Below are positions 1 through 6,988 of a stretch of DNA of 8,083 nucleotides, piece by piece (position 1 is the stretch's first letter; each line of letters begins with the position of its first letter). Made by a program: the position numbers and the translations under genes. A model generated the notes under the pieces. It made no database searches. It saw only the letters and a program-made list of their open reading frames with translations, and was not told where the DNA came from. The DNA is taken from contig JAFLRW010000084.1 in assembly GCA_022511285.1 (NCBI GenBank), forward strand, positions 1-8,083, read 5' to 3'. The stretch is from Duncaniella sp. (lineage in GTDB: Bacteria; Bacteroidota; Bacteroidia; Bacteroidales; Muribaculaceae).

Positions 1-891
1 AGTGGCGGTCTCATAGGCTATCTCGGGATCGGGATTAGCGAGGGCAAACACAATGGGACGCGGTGCCATCGACTTAATCATTTCGGGTGTAACGACGTCG
101 CGCACGGAGAGCCCGAGGAAGACGTCGGCATCCTTCATAGCCTCAGCCAGAGTGGTGATGGGGCGCGAAGTGGCAAAGAATTTTTTCTGCGTGTTAAGAT
201 CGCTGCGCTTATCGGTGATGACACCCTTCGAGTCGCACATCACCACATTTTCCTTCTTCACTCCGAGAGCCATATAGAGCTTTGTACAGCTGACGGCCGC
301 AGCTCCGGCGCCGTTGACCACAAGGCGGATATCCTCAATCTTCTTTCCCTGGATTTCGAGGGCGTTGAGCAGTCCGGCAGCAGAGATGATGGCGGTGCCA
401 TGCTGGTCGTCGTGCATCACCGGGATTGAGAGCTCCTCTTTGAGGCGGGTTTCAATTTCAAAACACTCGGGAGCCTTGATGTCTTCGAGGTTAATGCCGC
501 CAAACGTGGGTGCGAGCGACTTGACAATCTGGATAAACTTCTCGGGGTCCTTCTCGTCGACCTCGATGTCGTAGCAGTCGAGGCCGGCAAAAATCTTGAA
601 GAGAAGAGCCTTACCCTCCATCACCGGCTTGCCCGCAAGAGCACCGATGTTGCCAAGGCCGAGCACGGCAGTGCCGTTAGAGATTACGGCCACAAGGTTG
701 CCCTTGTCGGTATAGTCATACACTTTGTCGGCATCATCCTTGATTTCGAGGCAGGGATATGCCACACCGGGTGAGTAAGCCAAAGCAAGGTCAGCCTGAG
801 TGGCGTAAGGTTTGGTAGGGATTACTTCGATTTTTCCGGGGCGTGGATACTTGTGATAATCCAGCGCCTCCTGTTTGGTGACTTTTGCCAT
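1..891 (-). CDS. maeB: Malic enzyme (oxaloacetate-decarboxylating malate dehydrogenase), N-terminal 297 residues, cut by the left edge
   Basis: This cytoplasmic enzyme decarboxylates malate to pyruvate with reduction of NAD(P)+. The reading frame is open from ATG at 891 to base 1, giving 297 codons. Visible family features are the catalytic Tyr39 in LALAYSPGVA, Lys94 in MEGKALLFK, the metal ligands Glu136-Asp137 in GGINLEDIKAPE and Asp161-Asp162 in PVMHDDQHGTA, the Rossmann loop VVNGAGAAAVS (191-201), and ANPDPEI near the cut end. MaeB-type enzymes are usually about 750-770 residues and carry a C-terminal phosphotransacetylase-like domain. If this is one, that domain lies outside the window; whether it is present cannot be seen. 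The start is fixed by the conserved N-terminus and by a -7 element about 50 bases upstream. The gene is divergent from the GH105 gene. NADP preference is inferred from the family only. Confidence 0.95.
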   Translation of the reverse strand, partial: MAKVTKQEALDYHKYPRPGKIEVIPTKPYATQADLALAYSPGVAYPCLEIKDDADKVYDYTDKGNLVAVISNGTAVLGLGNIGALAGKPVMEGKALLFKIFAGLDCYDIEVDEKDPEKFIQIVKSLAPTFGGINLEDIKAPECFEIETRLKEELSIPVMHDDQHGTAIISAAGLLNALEIQGKKIEDIRLVVNGAGAAAVSCTKLYMALGVKKENVVMCDSKGVITDKRSDLNTQKKFFATSRPITTLAEAMKDADVFLGLSVRDVVTPEMIKSMAPRPIVFALANPDPEIAYETAT

Positions 892-938
892 TTTTTCTTA
901 TGAGGTATTAGTTGATTGGTCCTTTTTCAGACTATATG

Positions 939-972
939 CAAAGTTAGGCATTATTTGCTTAACCACAGTCAA
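939..972 (-). promoter_or_regulatory. Predicted Bacteroidota-type promoter of maeB
   Basis: Read on the minus strand, 939-946 is TAACTTTG, an exact match to the Bacteroidota -7 consensus TAnnTTTG. A TTG at 970-972 lies 23 bp upstream as a plausible -33 element, slightly farther than the usual spacing of about 19-21 bp. The predicted transcript would have a leader of roughly 40 nt before the maeB ATG. The -33 element lies only 4 bp from that of the divergent GH105 promoter. Confidence 0.65.
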
Positions 973-976
973 GATT

Positions 977-1008
977 TTTGAAAAATTCCCCTGTTTTGTT
1001 TATCTTTG
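977..1008 (+). promoter_or_regulatory. Predicted Bacteroidota-type promoter of the GH105 gene
   Basis: TTTG at 977-980 and TATCTTTG at 1001-1008 match the -33 and -7 consensus elements and are separated by exactly 20 bp. The -7 element ends only 10 bp before the first ATG (1019), so the transcript should have a very short leader, or nearly none. This also excludes any start codon upstream of 1019. Confidence 0.75.
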
Positions 1009-1018
1009 TACTCAAACA

Positions 1019-2341
1019 ATGGTTATGAGACGATATATATTCTCCGGCATTACGGCTGTAATGCTTTTGGTGCCTCTCAGCGGGGGTGCTTTGGACTCGG
1101 AGGCTGTGATGAATCGCGGCGCCGAAGTGGTTGATTATTTTATGAATGCGTATCCCGATGTCGGGGCTACGAGCAATGTTGGCGGCAAGGTGCGCAACAG
1201 CAAGATTTGGACCCGCAGTGTGTTCTACGAGGGCCTGCTGAATATGTGGCGCGAGGACCCGCGACCGGAGTGGCTTGACTACACGGTGAGTTGGGGCGAG
1301 TTTCACAAGTGGGTATCGTCGTCTGACACTGAGGCGAAGGCTCACAATGCTGACTATCAGTGTTGCGGGCAGAGCTATCTGCAATTATATCAGCTCGACC
1401 CTACAAGGACTGAGAGGATGGCACACATCAAGATGCGTATTGACGATATGATGGCCACCGAGCGTGTGAACTTCTGGACCTGGGTGGATGCCATACAGAT
1501 GAGTATGCCTGTGATGGCACTGCTTGGCGACATCACGGGCAATGAGTCTTACTGGACTCGGATGTATGAACTGTATGCCTATACGCGTAATCAGCAGGGT
1601 GGCTCAAAGAAAGGTGGTGGCTCGCCGCTTTTCAACACCGGGACCGGGCTGTGGTATCGCGATTACCAGTTTGATCCTCCCTATAAGGATTTGACTGAGC
1701 CGACTGCTGATTGCTATTGGAGCCGCGGCAACGGGTGGGTGTATATGGCGCTTGTGCGTGTGATGCAGTTTACGCCCGAGTCTGAAAGCCACCGCGCGGA
1801 GTATGAGTCTGATTTTAAGGCAATGAGTGAGGCGCTTTTAGGGTGTCAGAGGACTGACGGCTCTTGGAATGTCAGCCTTGCTGCGCCGACAAATTTCGGT
1901 TCTCCGGGGAGCGAAGGCCCTGAGATGACGGGTACTTCGCTGTTTGTCGGCGGTATGGCTTGGGGTGTGCTCACCGGGCTTCTTGATGCGGCCACATATA
2001 TGCCTGCCATCGAGCGCGGATGGGAGGCGATGGATGCGGCAGTGCGCTCCGACGGATCGGTGGGATATCTGCAGGGCACCGGCTCTAAGCCTGAAGATGG
2101 CGGTCCGATAACGTATGATTCGGCACCAGACTTTGAAGATTTTGGCATAGGATGCTGGCTATGGGGAGCGGCTGAAGTCCACGCTCTTGCAATGTCACAG
2201 GCCGCAGAGAGCTCTGTGACTGCGCCTGTGGTGGCTCCCGTCGAGACAGAGGTGCTCTACGACCTGTTAGGGCGGCCTGTGGCCAATCCGCACCCGGGGG
2301 AATTGTATATCCGACCCGGTGTGGGAGTGATTATTCGCTGA
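1019..2341 (+). CDS. Secreted glycoside hydrolase family 105 protein (unsaturated glycuronyl hydrolase)
   Basis: GH88/GH105 enzymes remove the 4,5-unsaturated uronic acid left at the non-reducing end by polysaccharide lyases, acting on pectin, rhamnogalacturonan, ulvan or similar glycans. The protein has 440 residues from ATG 1019; ATG 1025 is a possible alternative. A signal peptide covers about residues 1-24 (basic MRR, hydrophobic stretch, SGGA). Family motifs are the tryptophan-rich WGEFHKW (92-98), NADYQCCGQSYLQLY (110-124), FWTWVDAIQMSMPVMA (152-167) with Asp157 as the likely catalytic acid, WSRGNGWVYMALVRVM (234-249), DGSWN (280-284), EMTGTSLF (302-309) and a C-terminal DFGIGCWLWGAAEV helix. 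Residues about 411-440 form a short LYDLLGRPV...GELYI...GVIIR tail resembling T9SS C-terminal domains. No lyase, SusC/SusD or sensor gene is adjacent, so substrate specificity cannot be assigned. The stop overlaps the tpx stop tail to tail. Confidence 0.9.
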   Translation: MVMRRYIFSGITAVMLLVPLSGGALDSEAVMNRGAEVVDYFMNAYPDVGATSNVGGKVRNSKIWTRSVFYEGLLNMWREDPRPEWLDYTVSWGEFHKWVSSSDTEAKAHNADYQCCGQSYLQLYQLDPTRTERMAHIKMRIDDMMATERVNFWTWVDAIQMSMPVMALLGDITGNESYWTRMYELYAYTRNQQGGSKKGGGSPLFNTGTGLWYRDYQFDPPYKDLTEPTADCYWSRGNGWVYMALVRVMQFTPESESHRAEYESDFKAMSEALLGCQRTDGSWNVSLAAPTNFGSPGSEGPEMTGTSLFVGGMAWGVLTGLLDAATYMPAIERGWEAMDAAVRSDGSVGYLQGTGSKPEDGGPITYDSAPDFEDFGIGCWLWGAAEVHALAMSQAAESSVTAPVVAPVETEVLYDLLGRPVANPHPGELYIRPGVGVIIR

Positions 2342-2846
2342 CTTCGCCTCTCAGGGCTTTGAGGGCTGCTTCGTAGTCTGGCTCGTTGGTGATTTCACGC
2401 ACGATATCCCTGAAGATTACTCGACGGTTATCATCAAGGATTATGACGGCGCGCGTGAGCAGTCCGGCCAATGGCCCGTCGACCAACTGCAGTCCGTATT
2501 TCTGTCCGAATAGCGGAGAGCGGAAAGCTGAGCCAAAGGAGACGTTGTCAATCCCCTCAATGGTGCAGAAACGACTCATAGCGAAGGGGAGATCCATTGA
2601 CACGCAGATCACAGTAACACTGTCGAGCTTTGAAGCCTCTTCGTTGAATCGACGCACAGAGCGTGCGCAGACCTCTGTGTCGAGGCTTGGAAAAATATTG
2701 AGCACCACGCGCCTGCCGGCAAAGTCAGAACAGGACATTTGAGAGAGGTCGCGGCCTGTCAAGTGAAAACAGGGTGCAATCTCACCAACTGAGGGCACGA
2801 TGCCGCAGGTGTGCATCGGAGTGCCATTAAAAAATACAGTTTCCAT
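2331..2846 (-). CDS. tpx: Thiol peroxidase, atypical 2-Cys peroxiredoxin
   Basis: Tpx reduces hydrogen peroxide and, preferentially, alkyl or lipid hydroperoxides using thioredoxin. The protein has 171 residues, the normal family length, and no signal peptide, so it should be cytoplasmic. The Tpx signature SLDTEVCARSVRRFNEEA (54-71) carries the peroxidatic Cys60. The resolving Cys94 is in SRFCTIEGIDNV, matching the Cys61/Cys95 pair of E. coli Tpx. Thr57 and Arg131 are candidates for the usual active-site Thr and Arg. Extra cysteines at 14, 26, 39 and 81 are unusual in number. The gene lies 38 bp downstream of the LolA/thioredoxin-like fusion on the same strand and no TAnnTTTG element is seen in that gap, so co-transcription is likely. 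Its last 11 bp overlap the end of the convergent GH105 gene. Confidence 0.95.
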   Translation of the reverse strand: METVFFNGTPMHTCGIVPSVGEIAPCFHLTGRDLSQMSCSDFAGRRVVLNIFPSLDTEVCARSVRRFNEEASKLDSVTVICVSMDLPFAMSRFCTIEGIDNVSFGSAFRSPLFGQKYGLQLVDGPLAGLLTRAVIILDDNRRVIFRDIVREITNEPDYEAALKALRGEVSE

Positions 2847-2884
2847 AGATATTGTCGTTTTATTTGATTACACATTCAGATAGC

Positions 2885-4072
2885 TCAGAAGAGGAGCTCT
2901 AATGACTGTAAAACAACGTCGGCCAGATTATTGTTGAATCCGAGCACCAGATTTTTTACAATTCCCTCTCTGTCGGTCACAATTACCACCGGCAGGGCTG
3001 AAGCGCCGCAGTCGCGCGCAAGGGAGTTGGCATTGAGAAGCATTGTCTCTCCCGTATGAGCATCTCCGGTCAGTGTTTCGACGACGTCAGCATCGGTGCC
3101 GGTAAAGGCGAATATGACGTTGGAGGCTGAGGAAGCAGCGTCTGCCGCCGTGCGCACGTCTGCAATTAATTGGCTGTTGAATGCTCCGGAGGTTGGATCA
3201 ATGATGGCAATCACTGTCGGGCTACCAAACGCTTCACCTCGATGATGGAGATAGCGGTCGCCTGTAGTGGTCGGGAGGGCAAATGTAGGGAGCGGTGTGT
3301 CTCGCATATTTTCAATCCGGAAATTGCTCTCCCTATATTTCTCAAACAGATCGGGATAGCGGCTTATCAGAAACTCTTCGCTCAGCGGTTGCCATAGAGG
3401 AGTGGGTGATAGAGTATAGTCAGCGATGATAGTCTGCTCAGAGATTGAGCCCGGATTGCTTTCAGTGACCACTCGTAGCGGCATACAGGTGGAAGGGTCA
3501 AGAAAGTATTTCCTCTCCTGCACCTTCTCGCCGTCGACACGCCGCTCGGCAGTCAGCAATGTGGCTTTTGAGCCATTACAGCTTGTTTCGGGAGTAAGTG
3601 TAAGAGTGTAGTCGGGATTGGACGACATAGCTCGCAGTTCGGCGCCTAAGAATTGAGGGAGCAAGGATGTGAACTGAGCGGAGCGCTGCACCCCGCCGCC
3701 GGGAGCTGTAGAACGAAAGGGGACAGAATCCCACGCGGTGTGATATTCCTGAAGCCTGGAGTCGCGATATCGGTAGAGATTGCCATCGAAGTATGCTGTA
3801 AACCCGTCGGCGATGCCCATAGGAGTTGGGAGCGACCACTCAATGAGGTAAGATGCCGGCGAGAGGGAATCGGTCGGGACGGAGGCGGAGCGTAGTTTGA
3901 GCGTGTAGACCACATCGGTGTCTGACTGAGGCAATGATACACTCAGCGTAGCGCTTCCCTCAAACACCGGTGTGTTTTCGAGCTCTGAAATCAAATCATC
4001 GACATCCAACGCAGAAGCGCGCAAAGGAGTCAAGGCTGTTAGCACCATTAGCAATTCTGCAATCTCTTTCAT
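2885..4072 (-). CDS. Exported two-domain protein: LolA-like N-terminal domain plus thioredoxin-fold domain lacking CXXC
   Basis: No gene name is recognised. The protein has 395 residues. Residues 1 to about 21 look like a Sec signal peptide ending in ASA, though the extreme N-terminus is unusually acidic (E3, E6). Residues about 25-240 have the alternating beta-strand pattern of LolA/outer-membrane-lipoprotein-sorting folds: a short helix with a DLISELE start, then GSATLSVSL, GFTAYFDGNLYRYRD and a later RKYFLDPSTCMPLRV strand. Residues about 257-395 resemble a TlpA/AhpC-type thioredoxin fold: LPTFALPTTTGD, then GSPTVIAIIDPTSGAFN where the WCxxC helix should be, and ALPVVIVTDREGIV with the cis-Pro at 361. 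The CXXC is absent; only Cys165, Cys196 and Cys355 remain. The domain therefore cannot be a normal disulfide reductase. It precedes tpx by 38 bp. The LolA assignment is from pattern only and less certain than the thioredoxin fold. No clear promoter is visible upstream. Confidence 0.75.
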   Translation of the reverse strand: MKEIAELLMVLTALTPLRASALDVDDLISELENTPVFEGSATLSVSLPQSDTDVVYTLKLRSASVPTDSLSPASYLIEWSLPTPMGIADGFTAYFDGNLYRYRDSRLQEYHTAWDSVPFRSTAPGGGVQRSAQFTSLLPQFLGAELRAMSSNPDYTLTLTPETSCNGSKATLLTAERRVDGEKVQERKYFLDPSTCMPLRVVTESNPGSISEQTIIADYTLSPTPLWQPLSEEFLISRYPDLFEKYRESNFRIENMRDTPLPTFALPTTTGDRYLHHRGEAFGSPTVIAIIDPTSGAFNSQLIADVRTAADAASSASNVIFAFTGTDADVVETLTGDAHTGETMLLNANSLARDCGASALPVVIVTDREGIVKNLVLGFNNNLADVVLQSLELLF

Positions 4073-4137
4073 TGTGGACAGGAGTTGAATTCAATGATTA
4101 AACAATGAATAGAAAAAATTTGTTCGCTGATATTGAA

Positions 4138-4185
4138 AATAAATAGCGGAGTTATCGAACAGCTGCGATAACTCCGCTATTTATT
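4138..4185 (-). terminator. Intrinsic terminator of the rnf operon
   Basis: A perfect inverted repeat has 20-bp arms (4138-4157 and 4166-4185) around an 8-nt loop (AACAGCTG on the plus strand). It starts 12 bp past the rnfA stop codon. On the minus strand the stem closes with CCGC followed by TATTTATT and then TTC, giving a U-rich 3' side as expected of a rho-independent terminator. It also insulates the LolA/thioredoxin-like gene that begins downstream on the same strand. Confidence 0.85.
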
Positions 4186-4197
4186 GGAACCGATTTT

Positions 4198-4779
4198 TTA
4201 CCCTATTTTGATTCCGGAGAAACCCATAAAAGCGAGAGCGAGGAGGCCGGCACAGATGAGTGCGATGGGCACACCTTTCATTGCCTTGGGCACATTGGCA
4301 AGCTGCAGCTGCTCGCGGATACCGGCAAATATTGCGATTGCCATTGTAAAACCGACTGCAATTGCAAGAGCGTAGACCACAGACTCACCAAGGTTGTATC
4401 CCTTACGTGTCACCTCAATTGCCACACCGAGCACGGCGCAGTTGGTGGTGATGAGTGGGAGGAACACGCCGAGTGCGCTATAGAGTGCCGGTGCAATCTT
4501 CTTGAGTATGATTTCAAGCATCTGCACGAGCGCAGCAATGACAAGGATGAAAACGATTGTCTGCATAAACCCGAGCCCGAAGGGAGTAAGCACAAGGTCT
4601 TGAAGCAACCAGGTGATGGTGGTAGCGAGCAGCATTACGAATGTAACGGCGGCGCCCATACCGATTGCCGAGGAGAGTTTGCGCGATACTCCGATGAAAG
4701 GACAGATGCCCAGGAACTGAGCGAAGACGATATTGTTGACAAAAATCGCCGTGATGATAATGGAGATGTATTCGAGCAT
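4198..4779 (-). CDS. rnfA: Rnf complex membrane subunit RnfA
   Basis: RnfA is an integral membrane subunit of the ion-translocating ferredoxin:NAD+ oxidoreductase and a homologue of NqrE. With RnfE it holds an intramembrane iron-sulfur cluster. The protein has 193 residues, the usual length, with about six membrane helices. The half-helix motifs around the cluster cysteines are visible: QFLGICPFIGVS with Cys26 and PLITTNCAVLGVA with Cys114. The start lies 3 bp after the rnfE stop, which implies translational coupling. It is the last gene of the unit and is followed by a strong hairpin terminator. The RnfA rather than NqrE assignment follows from its place after D, G and E and the absence of nqr-type neighbours. 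Confidence 0.95.
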   Translation of the reverse strand: MLEYISIIITAIFVNNIVFAQFLGICPFIGVSRKLSSAIGMGAAVTFVMLLATTITWLLQDLVLTPFGLGFMQTIVFILVIAALVQMLEIILKKIAPALYSALGVFLPLITTNCAVLGVAIEVTRKGYNLGESVVYALAIAVGFTMAIAIFAGIREQLQLANVPKAMKGVPIALICAGLLALAFMGFSGIKIG

Positions 4780-4782
4780 GGC

Positions 4783-5370
4783 TTATTTAGTTCTAAGTTT
4801 GGTAAAGAGGGCAATGAGAAGTCCAAGGGCGATAAACGCACCCGGAGCGAGGACGAACACTAAAGAGCCATAGGCCTCGGGATAGAGCTGGGCTCCGAAA
4901 ATTGCGCCTGTGCCGAGAAGTTCGCGGAAGGCTCCGAGGACTGTGAGAGCCAATGTGAAGCCGAGACCTATGCCGATACCGTCGAGCAGGGAGTCAAACA
5001 CTCCGTTGCGCGAGGCAAATGACTCAGCGCGACCGAGCACGATACAGTTAACCACGATAAGGGGAATGAAAATACCCAGAGTGGCGTAGAGCGAGGGGAC
5101 ATAGGCCTGCATCACGAGTTGGAGCATCGACACGAAAGTGGCGATGACCACGATGTAGGCGGGAATGCGCACCTTTGCGGGCACGAACTTTTTAATCATT
5201 GAAATAACCACGTTGGAGCAGATGAGCACTCCCATTGTGGCCAGACCCATTGACATACCGTTGATGGCGCTGCCCGTGGTGCCGAGGGTGGGACACATAC
5301 CCAGCATCAGCACAAAGGTGGGGTTTTCGGCGATAATGCCGTTGAAGAATATTTTGAGTTTTGAGTTCAT
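4783..5370 (-). CDS. rnfE: Rnf complex membrane subunit RnfE
   Basis: RnfE is the paralogous partner of RnfA (homologue of NqrD) and supplies the other two cysteines for the membrane iron-sulfur cluster. The protein has 195 residues with about six transmembrane segments. The family start NPTFVLMLGMCPTLGTT contains Cys26, and the repeat half PLIVVNCIVLGRAES contains Cys109. PEAYGSLVFVLAPGAFIALGLL forms the last helix, followed by the basic tail LRTK. It lies 27 bp after rnfG and 3 bp before rnfA. No good Shine-Dalgarno sequence is visible before its ATG, which is usual in this phylum. Confidence 0.95.
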   Translation of the reverse strand: MNSKLKIFFNGIIAENPTFVLMLGMCPTLGTTGSAINGMSMGLATMGVLICSNVVISMIKKFVPAKVRIPAYIVVIATFVSMLQLVMQAYVPSLYATLGIFIPLIVVNCIVLGRAESFASRNGVFDSLLDGIGIGLGFTLALTVLGAFRELLGTGAIFGAQLYPEAYGSLVFVLAPGAFIALGLLIALFTKLRTK

Positions 5371-5397
5371 TGCTGTGTGATGATGTGAGTGTTGTGT

Positions 5398-5985
5398 TTA
5401 ATTGGATTCGTCAGCTTTAAGTTGAGAGAAAGCAGTCGAAGCACGATTAAGGGCATCAAGGAATGCACGCGATGTGATGGTAGCAGCTGTGATGGCGTCA
5501 ACCTGGCCTCCGTCTTTGCTGACAGTGAGCGCGCTCTCTGTGGGGTTAAGGCCAATGACGTTGCCTTTACCCTCCGGGGTGAACCACTTGTCCATCTTGG
5601 CGCCAAGGCCCGGGGTTTCGGCGTGTTCCATCACGGCATAACCGGTGATAGTGCCATTGAGGTCGAAGCCGTATATGAGCTTGATGTCGCCCGAGAATCC
5701 GGCAGCAGAATAGCTCTCGACAGCAGCACCTACTAATTCGCCGTTTTTGCGTGCGGGGAATACCTTAAGGGCCTTATCTTCACCGGCGGGAGTGATTTCC
5801 ACTGCATCAGCCACGGGATCGTTGTCAAACTCCGGAGTCACTGCGCGGACAGCTTCAATCTGTTTGTCGAGTTTGGCTTGCTCGATAGGAGCTTCTGTGA
5901 TAGTGTAAATCCACGAGAGGAGACCGGCAGCCACAACAGTGATGATCCCTAACGAGAGCACCATATTCACGAGAGAAGATTTCAT
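5398..5985 (-). CDS. rnfG: Rnf complex subunit RnfG, covalent-FMN protein
   Basis: RnfG (homologue of NqrC) is anchored by one N-terminal membrane helix and exposes a flavin domain that passes electrons within the Rnf complex. The chosen start at 5985 gives 195 residues. The ATG overlaps the rnfD stop as ATGA and sits 7 nt behind a strong GGGAGGG; a start farther upstream would run deep into rnfD. Residues about 5-28 are the membrane helix. Conserved landmarks are HAETPGLGAK (121-130) and the flavinylation site DAITAATITS (163-172), with Thr169 as the predicted FMN acceptor. The site reads TAAT where the common form is S/TGAT, so Ala167 replaces the usual Gly. An ApbE flavin transferase is needed for maturation; none is encoded in this window. 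Confidence 0.93.
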   Translation of the reverse strand: MKSSLVNMVLSLGIITVVAAGLLSWIYTITEAPIEQAKLDKQIEAVRAVTPEFDNDPVADAVEITPAGEDKALKVFPARKNGELVGAAVESYSAAGFSGDIKLIYGFDLNGTITGYAVMEHAETPGLGAKMDKWFTPEGKGNVIGLNPTESALTVSKDGGQVDAITAATITSRAFLDALNRASTAFSQLKADESN

Positions 5986-6938
5986 GCTGCTACCCTCCCT
6001 TCTCCAAACTTGCGTGGTTTCATATATCGGTTGATAAGTGGTGTGACACCGTTCATAATAAGTATGGCGAACGACATACCCTCGGGATAAGCGCCCCAAA
6101 GGCGAATGACGAGGGTGATGATGCCAATCATCACGCCGTAAACAATCTGGCCTTTATGACTCATAGGCGATGTGACATAGTCCGTAGCCATAAAGATGGC
6201 ACCGAGGAGCAGACCGCCCGAGAGGAGCTCGACACACACCGGAGCCCCAACGCAAAGCGAGAAGATGGCTACTGTGCCGATGATGCTTACCGGGATATGC
6301 CAGGTGATAACCTTCATGCAGAGCAGATAGATAAAGCCGATGATGAGCGCAATAGCGCCAACCTCGCCAAGCGAACCGCCGACATTACCGATGGCCGCAT
6401 CAAACAGATTGACCTGCGAGGGGTCGATGATATGCTGCTTAAGTTGCCCGAGGATTGTAGCGCCGGTGGTGGCGTCGGTATAGTTGGTCAGATTCACTCC
6501 GGGCTCGGGCCAAGTGGTCATAGCCACAGGGAAAGAGAGCAGGAGGAAGACACGACCTACAAGAGCAGGATTGAAAATGTTACACCCAAGGCCGCCAAAG
6601 GTCATCTTGCCGATACCTATAGCCACAACACATCCAATCAGGATGGTCCAGACGGGAAGGTTGGATGGGAGATTGAGTGCCAACAGGAGGCCGGTGAGCA
6701 CAGCTGAAAGATTGCCTATAGCGGGACGTTCGCCCAGCATAAAGCGTGTGATTAAATACTCTACCGCCACACACCCTACAATAGAGGTGACGATAACGAT
6801 GGCTGCACCGAGCCCAAAATAGAAAAGCGACACTAACACTGCCGGGATGAGGGCGATGATGACGTGAAGCATCAGTCGCGTCACCGTGGTCGGCGTTTGT
6901 GCGTGTGGCGATGGTGAGATGGTAATTAGATTATCCAT
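5982..6938 (-). CDS. rnfD: Rnf complex membrane subunit RnfD, covalent-FMN protein
   Basis: RnfD (homologue of NqrB) is a polytopic membrane subunit with covalently bound FMN, thought to be part of the ion-translocating path. The protein has 318 residues, close to the usual 310-350, with about nine or ten hydrophobic segments. Visible motifs are the N-terminal SPSPHAQTPTTVTRLM, RPAIGNLSAVLTGLLLAL, the family signature GGLGCNIFNPALVGRVFLL (115-133), the flavinylation site DATTGATIL (155-163) with Thr161 as the likely FMN attachment residue, and MATDYVTSPMSHKGQ (250-264). The start at 6938 fits the family N-terminus. It is the first gene of the rnf unit here: a -7 promoter element lies about 50 bp upstream, and rnfB and rnfC, which normally precede it in Bacteroidales, are missing. 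The stop codon overlaps the rnfG start. Confidence 0.95.
   Translation of the reverse strand: MDNLITISPSPHAQTPTTVTRLMLHVIIALIPAVLVSLFYFGLGAAIVIVTSIVGCVAVEYLITRFMLGERPAIGNLSAVLTGLLLALNLPSNLPVWTILIGCVVAIGIGKMTFGGLGCNIFNPALVGRVFLLLSFPVAMTTWPEPGVNLTNYTDATTGATILGQLKQHIIDPSQVNLFDAAIGNVGGSLGEVGAIALIIGFIYLLCMKVITWHIPVSIIGTVAIFSLCVGAPVCVELLSGGLLLGAIFMATDYVTSPMSHKGQIVYGVMIGIITLVIRLWGAYPEGMSFAILIMNGVTPLINRYMKPRKFGEGRVAA
5993..5999 (-). promoter_or_regulatory. Strong Shine-Dalgarno sequence of rnfG
   Basis: The minus strand reads GGGAGGG, 7 nt before the rnfG ATG and inside the last codons of rnfD. It is the clearest ribosome-binding site in the window and settles the rnfG start in a phylum where such sites are usually weak. 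Confidence 0.7.
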
Positions 6939-6988
6939 TTACGTGTTGATTGTATGAACCGTGATGAACAAATGGTATAGATTGAGTG

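Noticed and set aside
875..1018. N-terminal extension of the GH105 frame by 48 residues
   Set aside because: It overlaps the maeB start and covers both predicted promoters; the -7 element at 1001-1008 and the signal peptide after 1019 show that translation starts downstream.
4073..4137. Possible -7 elements (TATTCATTG, TAATCATTG) before the LolA-like gene
   Set aside because: Neither fits TAnnTTTG in spacing, and no -33 element is positioned correctly, so no promoter is claimed.
4198..5370. Assignment of the RnfA/RnfE pair to the Na+-NQR genes nqrE/nqrD
   Set aside because: Gene order D-G-E-A, subunit lengths and the RnfD N-terminus fit Rnf. NQR operons would carry nqrA first and nqrF last, neither of which is here.
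5986..6099. N-terminal extension of RnfG by 38 residues
   Set aside because: It lies within rnfD, does not resemble RnfG, and is contradicted by the GGGAGGG site and the ATGA overlap at 5982-5985.
6156..6822. Long plus-strand open frames opposite rnfD
   Set aside because: They are charged, low-similarity antisense shadows of a clear membrane-protein gene, with no start signals.
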